Origin: Circinella umbellata
Lineage: Eukaryota; Mucoromycota; Mucoromycetes; Mucorales; Lichtheimiaceae
Direction: 5' to 3'
Length of the DNA stretch: 64,000 nt
Assembly: GCA_025093555.1 (NCBI GenBank)
Contig: JAIWNF010000013.1
Span: 744,001 to 808,000, forward strand
Shown here: positions 12,628 through 23,911 of the stretch, in pieces
How positions within the stretch are numbered: the stretch's first letter is position 1
Layout: the number at the start of each line of letters is the position of its first letter
Translations under genes and position numbers: made by a program
The notes under the pieces: generated by a model
What the model saw: only the letters and a program-made list of their open reading frames with translations
Told to the model about the DNA's origin: nothing
The model's database searches: none

Positions 12628-15380
12628 CTAGCAAAAGTTATTGAGGAGACCAATAATTAATAGAGCCAACCCAGTTCTAACACGAGCATCATCAAAAAAG
12701 TTTGAGACGCATGATCGTTTTGGCGAAGTTTGCATAGATTCAACCATTTCTATATCCATATTATTGTTATTATCGCCATCCGTTTCATGTCGACCAACAT
12801 TCTTATTACCATTACTACCATTACTACTACTATTGTCGGGTTCAGAAGCGGCACTAGATGATGATGCAGGTTCCTGTCTATTTGCGGAGGAAGTCGGCAG
12901 GAGAGGTACTGCATGATAGGTGCCAGAAGTATTGTCAGTTGCTCGTCGACTTTCACCCGATGTAATTGCAGAGCATAGCCATCGCGTGAGTTCACCCGTC
13001 GTTTGGCTCAGGTAATAAGATACAAAGACAAAAAGAATACTTGATACCACGAGATTAAACCACCATCCAAAACCCTGTGTTGCGCGAGCATGCGAAATGA
13101 CAACCAGTAAACCTTTAGTATCTCCTGCTAACCACATATGGAATTGTCCAATAAATGTTTCCAATGAAATGCGACCAAAGAAAATAAAAAACCTCGACGA
13201 TGTATTCCGTAATTGAACCGTCGCATTTCGAAGAACAATGAATGCGATTATTGGAACCCATGAAATGTACGGATGAACCCCATTATAAACATATTTGGTG
13301 GGCATCGATAGCTCAAAAATGAAATACCCAGTTAAAAGAATGCCAGAGGTGATGATGCTGAACTTTTTAGCCGTTGGCCACCATGGATGTTCTTGTAATC
13401 GGTATTCATTGAACTTGATAGTAGCATAAGCACAAAGCATACCAATGTAGATGATATATGCATCCAATCCAAGGCGGAAACGCCATTCGGTCGCGTTCCA
13501 ATGAATATTAAACAAAAACTTGAGTAAATCAAAAATATCTTCCAACACACCAGGGGATTGGATAATTATTGTTGTCATGGTAAAAGCAACAAGCAATTTG
13601 CATAGTAGAAACCAAGAGGTCTTATTCGAACTATGCCCAATATACATTGTAACCCAAATGACACCGAACCAGAATGAGACCAATGGGGTAAAGTAGTAGC
13701 TAAGATAATCGGTATCCATCACATATTGCAACACAAATGTAAGCAAATTAAGACGAATCATGACGCTTAATACTCGGCCAATACCAAAGTCACCTTTTTT
13801 GTAAAAGAAAAAAAAGTGGCCGTATCCGGTCTGGAACAAGTAGGCGGCTACAAGGATGCGTACCGGATTGTAGATCCCTGATACAGAAGATGCTCCCATA
13901 AAATGATAAATCAGGATGATGACCTGCATCCATCCTTTCCATTCATCCGTTTGGTCCCGGTTCAGAAACCCTTGATCCCCTTCCTTTTTCACCTTGAGTG
14001 TCAAAATACCAGCGACCAATGATATGAATAATAAGGCTCCAAATACAATTGCGTCAAAATCCTTTTGTGCTTTTCCAAAAAGTTGTGTTCGGTCTCCAAA
14101 GTACATATATATAACACCCAGTCCAAAAATAAATACAGCATTAAGAATTGATTCTGAAGGTATAACGAGACGTATTGGATTATTCACCGAACTTTCTACT
14201 AATTTTTTTTTCTTTAATATATTACTTTTCTTACTGTCTAATCAGAAAAAAATATTATATTATGGACTTACCATTTGTTGAGATATATAATCCAATTGGA
14301 GCCCATATAAGGAAAAAGATAAAAAAGATGCATTGGTACCACTTTGGTATTGGATAATGATAGCAACATGTACTATCCATGGGAAAATGCTTGGATAATT
14401 GGTCGTTGCAACGATAATTTAGAGCCAATTGAACCTGCATAGCCGTCACAGGCTGCTTGAAATGTAAGCCATCTTCGGTAACATTAGTAGCAGTGCTTGA
14501 AACATCATTCCAAACAAATGGGATCGTCATGGGAGTTAAAGGGGTCGACGATGCCAATTTAGATTCCAAGTATGCATTCATACTATCAATTTTATTGATC
14601 GACATGGTTTCTTCTCGTTCGGGTGACAAAAGACTATAATCTGGTATTTCGACAGGTGCCAAAATAACCGCATCAGCTACTCGACTAGATCGTTGTACAG
14701 CGTCAAAAATACGATCCATTGCATCTTGCCAATCTTCTCGATATGTATCTTCATCCAAATAACGCATATACCATGCACCACTCCCCATTACAAGAAGACT
14801 AGGTTGGATGGTTGGATCGGTCGTTTTCAACATGGCACTTGTACGTGACGCATTAAGATAGGGATCCCACCAAAATTCAAATATGAGGCCTTGATCATTA
14901 AATTCGTATTTGCGATCAACATGCTTGGGTCCAGCTGTTTCAATATCGTCGCGTATGAGTCGGGCAAATGAGAAAAATTGTTCTCGTGCAATGGAATCGC
15001 CTACGTACAAAATGCGGGCATGTTGCAGACAAGAAGAAATTTCGTCTGGTTTGTATGTATGCATCATACAACCTCCAGGTTGCCATTTCGTATAGGTTTC
15101 AGTATCTTGCCACCAACCATTATTTAATAGTGAATTGCATCTGCTTTGATCGTTTGGGTCTGCATAATAAAAATATATATTGTATATATTGTAACTGTCA
15201 GGTTATACACGTCTCCATACAAAAATAATATATATATAAACTCAACGTCATTGATGAAAAAGAAAAAAAGAAACTAGTTATCATTTTACCGAATATGAAA
15301 CGAACAATGCCGGCTATAAAGACAAGTACAAAAGTTAGACATACGCCTATTTGAATAAGTGCGTTTTGGTTAGATGGCAT
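12628..15380 (-). CDS. CAS1: CAS1-domain O-acyltransferase (SGNH plus multi-span membrane domain)
   Basis: Three exons, 15290-15380, 14272-15159 and 12628-14198, give 849 residues; both junctions restore the frame. Residues 9-29 form a membrane segment, so the next domain is probably lumenal. That domain (about 45-290) has the SGNH/PC-esterase signature: GDS nucleophile block (YVGDSIAREQFF, Ser86) and a C-terminal D-G-L-H dyad (about D260, H263). The third exon encodes many hydrophobic helices with the GIYNPVRILVAAYLFQTGYG and QFHMWLAGDT blocks typical of the Cas1_AcylT family, then a polar Ser/Asn-rich tail and a final hydrophobic stretch. Relatives are Cryptococcus Cas1p, which acts in O-acetylation of capsular polysaccharide, and human CASD1 (sialate O-acetyltransferase). 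By inference this acetylates a Golgi or cell-wall glycan. The substrate here is unknown. Confidence 0.87.
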
Positions 15381-17186
15381 GGCATTGAAAAAATAAAATA
15401 AAGAAAAAGAACAAGAACTTTATAAAAGAAAAAAAGAGTCTAAAAAATGTAAAAAAAAATGCCCTGATCCTTTTATGGTAAGTGTAACTTGGTTGCTATG
15501 TTTAGGAGCCATTTTTGACTAACAAGTTATTAAAATTAAATGTCTTGGCTAATTAAATAAACGGTATCAATTATAATATAATCGGATGTTATTATATAAA
15601 CTTTTATTTTTCACACTCTTCTCCTTCCATCTCCTTCATATAGGTAGATCATAACAAGTGATACAAACTCTTTTCATTTTATAGGCACCTTCAAACTAAT
15701 GCATTAGCTGTGATTCAAATATAGCAATACTCAGTACTTAAGTTCCCAAAAATTAATATATGAAAGGACTTCCGTTACGTACTGTTTAATCAGGGAAGAA
15801 ATTTGAAGTGCTCTTTTGCTAAGAAAAAAGATAGGAGTGTATTCGAGGCAAAAGAAAACATACAGTGCCTGTTCTCTTGTTATATTTTCAGCCATGTTGG
15901 GGTCTGTAAAGAGTGCTCTTTAAGAGTGACAATTTTCAAGCAGTGAAATGGACCTGTTAATATAGTACCTTCTACAAATTTACGTTTAAAGAAAAGCCAT
16001 ATCAAAATTATATGAATATAATTCTTCTGTATAATATATAACTCATATGTTACTTAGTGTAGATAAGCTATTATGATAAGAATACTAATATTGTAAATGT
16101 TGCGTAAAAATCCTTCATTGATTTGATGCCTATTAAATATAATTAAGTTTTTTTTTCAAATAAATAAATACTATCCAAAATTAAAAAATATAATATCCTA
16201 TCAGTGTGCTTTTTTTCACGCATCATTATATGTATATATTTCTACTTTTATTCTTCGTAGTCATTTTTTTTCTCGCTATTTGACATTCCATGGTGCCTTA
16301 ATAATAAATTCTCTTCAAAAAAATAATAATCTTATCTAATTAAAACTAAATGCGTATCGCGACAACAGTAGAGAGATGGTTAGCATCATTTATCACATCA
16401 GTGACTATAATTGGTATATTGGTGTGTCTGATTACGGTACTTAACTAGTTGTTTTTGCATTATGATTATCATATATATTTTTAAGTCGAGCACTTATTCG
16501 TGATTACAAAAAAATATACTCTCCAACCTCTATACTTTACATGAGAAGAATCCGCATGATATATATTAAAGGAATGGACATAGATGTATTTTGACTATCA
16601 ATTTTGATTATATTATATTAATTAAATCAATGACTATTACGTATCAAATTATACCATTCGTAACTTTATTCAGCGTTGTTCAGGTTTTCAACGTGTCCAT
16701 ACCCCATATGTGATGTTTAACGCTGGTTTTACCTAGAATCCAAAGTGTCGTGCTTAATTAAACAACGTTATCTATTCGTTGGAAACTGTTACAATATAGC
16801 TGTATAGAGAAATTGTAAAAGTAATCAGATCCACCAAAAAGAGTTGTGTATGTGATAGTCAGTGTGTAACAACTTTCATTAGCATTTAACGATGTCATTG
16901 CATTAATATTTTGTATTTGTTATTTACTAGGTACTGTAAAGCTTTTTTCATTCCATTTACTAAACATGGACAACTATCTTTCTTTATTATTATTATATCT
17001 TATAAGAAAAGTTGTTCAAAAGAACAGAATTTTCAAAAAATGAGCTTGTATTAGTAGTTAAAACAAAATTACATATCCAGCATGCCCCTTTGCTGGGATG
17101 AAGATCGAAATTTTTAACTGGAGCTTTTTTGTAAAAGTGGCTACCTTTCTCCGTTTGCTCTTAACACAAAAAAATAATTCCATACA
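15381..17186. other. Divergent promoter region, otherwise featureless
   Basis: Lies between the minus-strand CAS1-like gene and the plus-strand U2A' gene. It is AT-rich with no recognisable gene apart from one tiny open frame at 16350-16448, listed separately. Confidence 0.4.
16350..16448 (+). CDS. Possible 32-residue single-span membrane microprotein
   Basis: ATG to TAG, 32 codons. The peptide has a polar N-terminus (MRIATTVERW) followed by a hydrophobic run (SVTIIGILVCLITVL) ending two residues before the stop, a tail-anchor-like layout. No known family was recognised. A frame this short arises by chance in AT-rich DNA, and no splice or regulatory support is visible. Confidence 0.15.
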   Translation: MRIATTVERWLASFITSVTIIGILVCLITVLN

Positions 17187-18298
17187 ATGAAACTGACAGC
17201 AGACGTGTTGAATTCAGCAATATCTCATTTAAATGCCTTAAAAGAACGTGAACTCGTCTTACGAGGTAATTCTACTTTTTAGATGACTTTCTTTTCTATA
17301 TATATACATCTCGGATCAGTTTTCTAACATGTATACAACCATCAAGATCTCAAGCTACCTGCCATTGAAAACTTGGGCGTGACAAAGGTATAGATATATT
17401 GAAATATAATCCAACGCGTTCTATACTGTACAGCCACTGTTATTAACTATATATATTAGGATTTAAACGATACAATCGATTTTAGTAATAATGATCTTCG
17501 AGTTCTTGGTAACTTTCCACGATTGATTCGACTTCAGCATTTGTTATTAGCCAACAATCGTATCAACAAGATCGAATCCAATTTGGCTGAATTCTTACCT
17601 AATTTGACAACCCTCATCCTGACTGATAATTCTATTCAAGAGCTTGGCGATTTGGAAGCTTTAACAAAGTTCAAACGTCTTACATTCTTGAGTCTTGCAG
17701 ATAATCCAGTGACAAAGAAACAGTATTATCGTTTATATTTGATTCATAAACTTCCTCGACTCCGAGTATTGGATTTCAAAAAGATTAAGCAAAAGGTAAC
17801 AGTGCTGTTTTTTTTTAAGATAATAATAATAATAATATAACATATATCCGTGATAGAAACAAAGAAATGATTTATATATATGTGTGTGTATAAATGACAT
17901 ATAATGTTCTGTATATTTCTAAACATTAGGAACGTGAAGAGGCGAATACTTTGTTTGTGGAAAATGGTGTAGAAAATGAATTGGGTCAATCAATTACAGA
18001 TACTAAAAGTAGTAATACATTTGAAGTGGGTGAAGGATTGAGTGCAGCTCAAAAACAAAAGGCTCTTTCCAAAGAAGAGCAATTAAAGATCAAGGTCCGT
18101 TTGTTTCTTTGATATTATGGAAAATAAGGAACAAAGGAAATATTTGAAATATTTCTGCTAAGGGATGATACATAAGAGACTAATAATATACCTGTTTTTA
18201 ATATTATATAGGAGGCATTGAAACAAGCAACATCACTTGATGAAATTTCTCGATTAGAACAATTACTCAAGGCAGGTCAAATGCCAAAGGGAAACTAA
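17187..18298 (+). CDS. LEA1: U2 small nuclear ribonucleoprotein A' (U2A')
   Basis: Five exons, 17187-17265, 17347-17387, 17460-17795, 17930-18094 and 18212-18298, give 235 residues with all phases matching. The product is a leucine-rich-repeat protein with U2A' landmarks: MKLTADVL start, KLPAIENLG, DFSNNDLRVLGNFPRL, LLLANNRI, LILTDNSIQELGDLEAL, LADNPVTKKQYYRLYLIHKL, LRVLDFKKIK, and the C-terminal LDEISRLEQLLKAGQMP. In the spliceosome U2A' pairs with U2B'' on stem-loop IV of U2 snRNA. The fourth intron starts with GTCCGT, a weak donor, although exon phase and homology on both sides support it. Length is close to the usual 230-255 residues. Confidence 0.93.
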
Positions 18299-18688
18299 AT
18301 TGTATATATATAAATACAATAATAAAAAATAATAATAACACGTTCGTATTATTGTGGGCTTATGTGTAAATCTGATTTAGCTATGACAGTAATATAGTAA
18401 TAATAGAGAAATGGATTGATGTTACGTAATAGCTGTCGTTATATGAAAAAAAAAAAGAAAAGAAAGGTATGTGTCTATGATTAAATCAATAGAAAATACG
18501 GATGACAGAATTATACAGATGTTTTGTAAAGTCACGTGGCTCTTAATTTGAATAGACAGACCTGGTAACAAGTTATAATGATTTAAACAAATTTATTGTT
18601 GCTTGTATATATATATCTATACTACTTTTCTTTTATATTGTGGTTATACGTTATATTATTATATATTATACACCCTAACACACTTTTT
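18299..18688. other. Convergent intergenic spacer
   Basis: Lies between the ends of the U2A' gene and the minus-strand mitochondrial-type gene. AT-rich, and probably contains both 3' untranslated regions. Confidence 0.4.
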
Positions 18689-19334
18689 TTAACCACCTTC
18701 TTCAGGTAATGAGTCATATTCCATTTTCAGTTCCTTTATCTTCATTCCAACTTTGCCTTGTACTTCGTTTCGCATTTCATCCGATGGTAAATCTGTCAAA
18801 AACTTGTTAAATGCTTCTAAACACTCATTCACAGCATTTTCTGCTGTTACTCGATCTTCGTGATAATAAACGGAGCCGATTGATTCTTGAGCATATTCCA
18901 TCTGATATTCAATGAAATAAAGTGTATGTATAAGTATCAAAACAGTATCCATATTATATACACAGAAGAAGAAAACTTTAGTAATATAATAGAAAAAAAT
19001 AATCAAAACAAACCTCATCCTTTGCTACAGAGAATAATTCCTCAATATTATTCATGTCTTCTTCCATACTCTGCTGTGCTTGAAAGTTGACCGTTGTCAC
19101 TGTAAAAGCTCGCTTTGTCGTAACACCTAATGGCAAAGGTGTTATTGTGGAAGTCAGTGAGCGATTTCCATGGAGAATAGTGGTAGGTTGAATCCGTAAT
19201 CGCGAGTATGCATTCGTAATTCGCCTTGTAGTTAAAAGAGTTACTAATCGTCTGTACATTACGAAAGAAAAGTGAAGAAGCCGTGTCGGTTGTAAGTTAA
19301 GCAACATTTTTTTAATATTCTCTAGCGTCCACAT
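18689..19334 (-). CDS. Probable mitochondrial protein of unknown function
   Basis: Two exons, 19014-19334 and 18689-18901, join in phase 0 across a GT..AG intron (donor GTTTGT) and give up to 177 residues. The N-terminal half is basic, rich in Arg, Leu, Thr and Ser and free of acidic residues (MYRRLVTLLTTRRITNAYSR), as in a mitochondrial presequence. The second half is acidic and predicted helical: MEEDMNNIEELFSVAKDE, AVNECLEAFNKFLTDLP, IKELKMEYDSLPEEGG. Possible starts are 19334, 19307 and 19259; the last gives the cleanest presequence. I do not recognise the family; the acidic helical part looks conserved but cannot be named. It shares a 0.6-kb divergent upstream region with ALG11. Confidence 0.62.
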
Positions 19335-19933
19335 ACCAAGTATTAAAATTCAGTTGAATTATACAAAAAGGGTTAAACTAAAACTTTTAAAGGACAGAGA
19401 AGGAACTCGGGAGAACGGAATATTGTTGTTGCTGTCGTTGTGCTGCTATGTACATATAATAGAAATATTCTTTTTTTATTCTCAAATTGCAATTAGTATT
19501 AAGAGTGTTTTGAGGGTGAATATATAGCTGTTTCATATGTTTTATACCAAGGTATAATACTTTATAATTGCTTTTTCGGTAAAATATATCTAGACTTCAA
19601 GATGAAGAAACTACGATATATCTGTTATTCATGTAAAATTATTGATGACTTTAATATTATACGTTTGCTAATAGGTTCTCAAGTACTTAGAAATAATTCG
19701 TTTTAAGTCAACCTTGTATGGTAGCAAGGAAAAAAAATAGTGGTTAATTTTCATGCATTCTTTTCATCTAAACATTCGTGTGTGTAACACAGGAATTTGG
19801 CAGTTTATCCATCCATCGCCGTTTGAACACGTCGCTTGAGTCCTTTGGCAGAAAGTATATTTAATTTTTTTCGTTCGTATGAGCCTCTTCCAGTGGTTTC
19901 CATACACTCTCAAAAAATAGAAACAAAGTAACC
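19335..19933. promoter_or_regulatory. Shared divergent upstream region
   Basis: About 600 bp separates the starts of the minus-strand mitochondrial-type gene and plus-strand ALG11, so it must carry both promoters. No specific element was recognised. Confidence 0.4.
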
Positions 19934-22130
19934 ATGGCAATATCATTTTGGATTACCACAACATTGGTATCTCTATGGCTCGTTTATCGATTTACCCGTT
20001 TACGTACCTTAAATAATGTCGAAGTGAATCGCCAACATCTACTTCAAGCTCTTGAAAGAGCAGGTCCTGGAGAAGAGCCATTAATCGAAGGTGATTCGCC
20101 TCCCATTTTCCTTGGGTTCTTCCATCCATACTGGTAAATATAATTCCATTAAAAAACAGAGAATGAATCTTGTTTCATTCCAGCGTTCAAAATTGAAGAG
20201 TACTCAATTTGTTTATATACTATATAAAGTGATGCAGGTGGTGGAGGTGAGCGTGTTTTATGGACAGCTATTCGAGACGTTCAAAAAGAATTACCTCATG
20301 TTATTTGCGTCGTGTATACAGGAGATACCGATGCTTCAAAAGAACAAATTTTATTTAGAGTTAAGGTATATAAACGACAAATGATCAACACATTGTAGTA
20401 CATACGTAGCTAATAACAACCCGTTATTTATTTATATAGAACCGTTTTAACATTGATCTAGATCCACGAACACTTGCTATTGTCTATTTACACACGCGAT
20501 ATCTTGTTGAGGACTCAAGGTTTGTCTAATAAATTTTGAATATTCTGTATTCCCGGTATTGTTTACTGATAGCTCAACAAATATGTATTTAGATACCCAC
20601 GATTTACATTACTACTTCAAAGCTTGTCATCGATGGTATTGGGATATGAAGCTATGAGCAAACTTGTTCCTGATATTTATTTTGGTATTTTGAATTTGAA
20701 TTGTGCTCTAATCAGTTTAAATACATATTTGATCTAATCTTCAAAAATATATATCAGACACGATGGGATATGCATTCACTTATCCAGTAGTACACTATTT
20801 AACTCATGTCAAAATTGCAACTTATACCCACTACCCTACAATCAGGTGCGGAATTATAGAAGAATAGCTATTCTAAATTAGAACATTATCACTTATTATA
20901 ACAATGTTATTGAATAGTTCGGATATGCTTCAACGGGTATATGAACGACGAAGACAATATAATAATGATTCCCAACTTGCTGCAAGTACTATTTGGACTT
21001 CTGGAAAACTAATGTAAGTCCTTATTGTATAAATGATCCTGGACGCATAATCCACGCTCTATATATATGCAACCTAATTATTTGCCTATAAAAAAAGCTA
21101 TTATCATATGTTTTCCTGGGTTTATGGATGGTGTGGTTCATTTGCAGAAATTGTCATGGTAAACTCAAGTTGGACTAAGGGTCATATCGATCAACTTTGG
21201 AAAACTGAAGCCGAGATTGTATATCCACCATGTGATACTGAGAGACTTAATGTACTCGATCTTAACAACCGTATGCCAAAGATCGTTAGCGTTGCACAGT
21301 TTAGGTAATCGAGAGTTGAATATACACTGTTGTACTTTGTATTATGATAGCATATTTGAAAAAAAAGGTGGCAGAGGGATTAATAGTAAAAATGAATATG
21401 TAGGCCAGAAAAGGATCATGCAATGCAAATACAAGCTATGGCTAAACTTTTTGAGAAGCATCCCAAATGGAAAGAAGAAAAGGATTTAGAACTTGTTATG
21501 ATTGGAAGTTCACGAAATGAAGGTGATGAAAGAAGAATTGCTGGTCTTAGAAAATTGGCTCAGGAATTAAATGTTGAGGTATAAAAATTATTCACAATTT
21601 CGTCTGCATGTTATGAGAATTCTTAATAACTCTCTTTGAATAAATATTTCTTTATATGTAGAAATATGTTCGATTTGAAGTCAATGCTTCGTTTGATACA
21701 TTAGTAGATTATTTGGGCAAAGCCAAGGTTGGTTTACATACAATGTGGAACGAACATTTTGGTATCGGTGTAGTAGAGTACATGGTAGGTTGATTACATC
21801 CATATTTTTGTCAATCTGAATAGCTTTTATTTTATTGATTTGCTTATTATTGTATTTATTATCAATTATTAGGCAGCAGGATTAATTCCAGTGGCACATA
21901 ATTCTGCAGGTCCTAAAAGAGATATTGTAACAGAATACGATGGTAGACCCACTGGCTTTCTTGCAGATTCTGTTGATTCGTTCGCTGATTGTCTCGATGA
22001 GGCTCTATCTCTTTCTGAACAAGATACCATCAAGATGGCATCTAATGCCCGGGCTGCTGCATCCGATAGATTTTCCGAAGTTGCTTTTAGTCGAGAATTA
22101 ATGCGATCTTTACGTAAATGGTTGACATAA
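19934..22130 (+). CDS. ALG11: GDP-Man:Man3GlcNAc2-PP-dolichol alpha-1,2-mannosyltransferase
   Basis: Ten exons: 19934-20133, 20230-20365, 20440-20519, 20593-20684, 20758-20845, 20918-21013, 21098-21304, 21404-21578, 21662-21784, 21873-22130. The product has 484 residues with all phases consistent. Residues 1-20 form the N-terminal membrane anchor. Then come [16 protein letters not shown] (about 63-78), [57 protein letters not shown] and the GT4 donor-binding E-x7-E block, EHFGIGVVE (E389/E397). These match ALG11, which adds the fourth and fifth mannoses of the lipid-linked oligosaccharide on the cytosolic face of the ER. Several introns are only 70-100 bp. Length fits the family. Confidence 0.94.
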
Positions 22131-22443
22131 TAATAAGATTAAGTATAATACTACCCCTTTCATTCCTTTTAATATGTAAATATATATCTACAAGGTCAAT
22201 GTAACAGTAAATTTCCTTTTTTTCTTCCTCATTCACAATCCAATCCAAATACACTCGAAAATAATGAAACAATTTGTGTTTGTTTTTTTTGAAAAAAATA
22301 TGATGAATTTTTTGATTGTCTAAAAAAAAGAGTTGTGCTTGTATTTTGGACAAGGTAAGCAAAAGAGGAGAGAGGAATTGGAGATCGCGTGAGTATATAA
22401 ATGAATAAGAAGATTATAAAAAAATGTGAATGAAGAAAATTAT
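22131..22443. other. Convergent spacer between ALG11 and the complex I subunit
   Basis: About 310 bp of AT-rich sequence. It should contain both 3' ends; no other feature was seen. Confidence 0.4.
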
Positions 22444-23172
22444 TTATGCTTGTTCCTCGGCCTTCTTATATCCCTTAAAGAATGAATCTCTGACTTCCTT
22501 TCGTTCTTCCAAAGACTTGCCAGCCAAAGAACCCTTCAATTCACCAGAATACTCATATGCAAACATAGTAGCACCAACACCAGCACAAGCGGCACACATT
22601 TTAGCAATAGAGCCGGCTAATATTTAGTAACAATAAAGAGATTTCATTAAAAACATATCACATAGAAAAAACGCGTTTAATTATGTCTTTCTTCCCCTTT
22701 ATTACTTACTCTTGACACCGGCTGCCAAACCAGCAGCACAACCGGCAATACCAGCGTTCAATGCATCGTCTTGACCGCGAATGTCCTTAGCAGTACATTC
22801 AGTGATAGCGAAAATACCACCCATTGCGGCTATATACATTAATTTAAAATGAATATGGGGAGAATATTAGTTTCGAAAAACAATTGTCGATCGTTTTTAT
22901 CTATCTTCTGTTTCGTTGATGTTTTTTTTCTCTCTCTTTTCTGTCTCTCTCTTTTTTTTTTCTCGTAGGGTGTTGTTGAATTAGCTGTTTCATTGAGATC
23001 CATTACCGAAAATACCGATGGTGCCACCAGTTCGAGTGAAGACACCCTTAGCACCTTCCTTGTGCTTTTGTACAGTGTTCTGCATGGCAGAAACGACAAG
23101 ACCGAGCGAACCGGCAATAAGAGTCGTTTTACCGGCTTCGTAGAGGCAATCCTTGTTATCGTGCGCGGTCAT
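22444..23172 (-). CDS. NADH:ubiquinone oxidoreductase subunit NDUFA11-like (Tim17/22/23 fold)
   Basis: Three exons, 23007-23172, 22710-22829 and 22444-22616, give 152 residues with phases G|CC and A|CC. The sequence MTAHDNKDCLYEAGKTTLIAG is followed by several short Gly/Ala-rich hydrophobic helices (GSLGLVVSAMQNTVQ, GGTIGIF, AMGGIFAITECTAKDIRG, DALNAGIAGCAAGLAAGVK). The polar C-terminus ends in YKKAEEQA. This is the Tim17/Tim22-like topology of the accessory complex I subunit NDUFA11 (fungal 21.3b-type). An in-frame ATG six codons upstream (23190) is an alternative start. A general Tim17-family member cannot be fully excluded, but the DCLYEAGKTT start and the ECTAKDIRG loop favour complex I. 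Confidence 0.78.
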
Positions 23173-23911
23173 TAGGTGTTGGTATAGCAAAAGAGCGGGG
23201 AGTTAATAAGGTTAGGTAGTGTGGTAGTTGTTGTTTTGAAGGACTGAATTTTGCTTTTTTCTTGCTCGACAAGTGGAGCTGTAAAAACTGACGTCACGCA
23301 GTTTGACCAGACCATAATTTAATTAATTCACTTTTCATGACATTTTTTTTTCCATATTAACACTCTCGGTTTACTTTTTCTTTGATGAGTATTTGCAACA
23401 CATTTGGGCATTGGCTTATTTTTAATAATATATAATTCTTTGTTCTCTTTATCAAATTCTAACCATTTGAGCAGATATCTTGATCATATAGACGGTTTTT
23501 AGTATAAAACACTAGTCCGCTCATATAGATATATATGAATAAATATGCACACAATCAACTAGCACGGAATATGATATACAAATAGTAGAGATAGATCACT
23601 ATATGTTGGTTTACCGATTGTCAGCTATACGTATATCTTCACAATCATTACAATATCGCTTTCTTTTCAAACGTATCAATAATAATAAAAATACAGACAA
23701 ACGGATTTTTAAATAATAAAAAAAGGGAAATGAAAGCATCTGGTATTTCACTAGAAACAAGGAATACAATAAAAATATAAGGGTGTTTGGTAAAAAAGAA
23801 AAGAAAAGAATAGTGTTTGTGAGAGAGGACAAGGATAGAATATATATTTGATTGAAAAATGTTCTGGTTGTTGTTGTTTTTTTTCTTTCTAAATCATTAA
23901 GAGTGAGATTT
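23173..23911. other. Spacer upstream of the complex I gene
   Basis: Contains the promoter of the NDUFA11-like gene and the 3' region of the Hsp70-like gene, both minus strand. A 114-codon minus frame at 23611-23955 overlaps the Hsp70 3' exon in another frame and is treated as chance. Confidence 0.4.
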
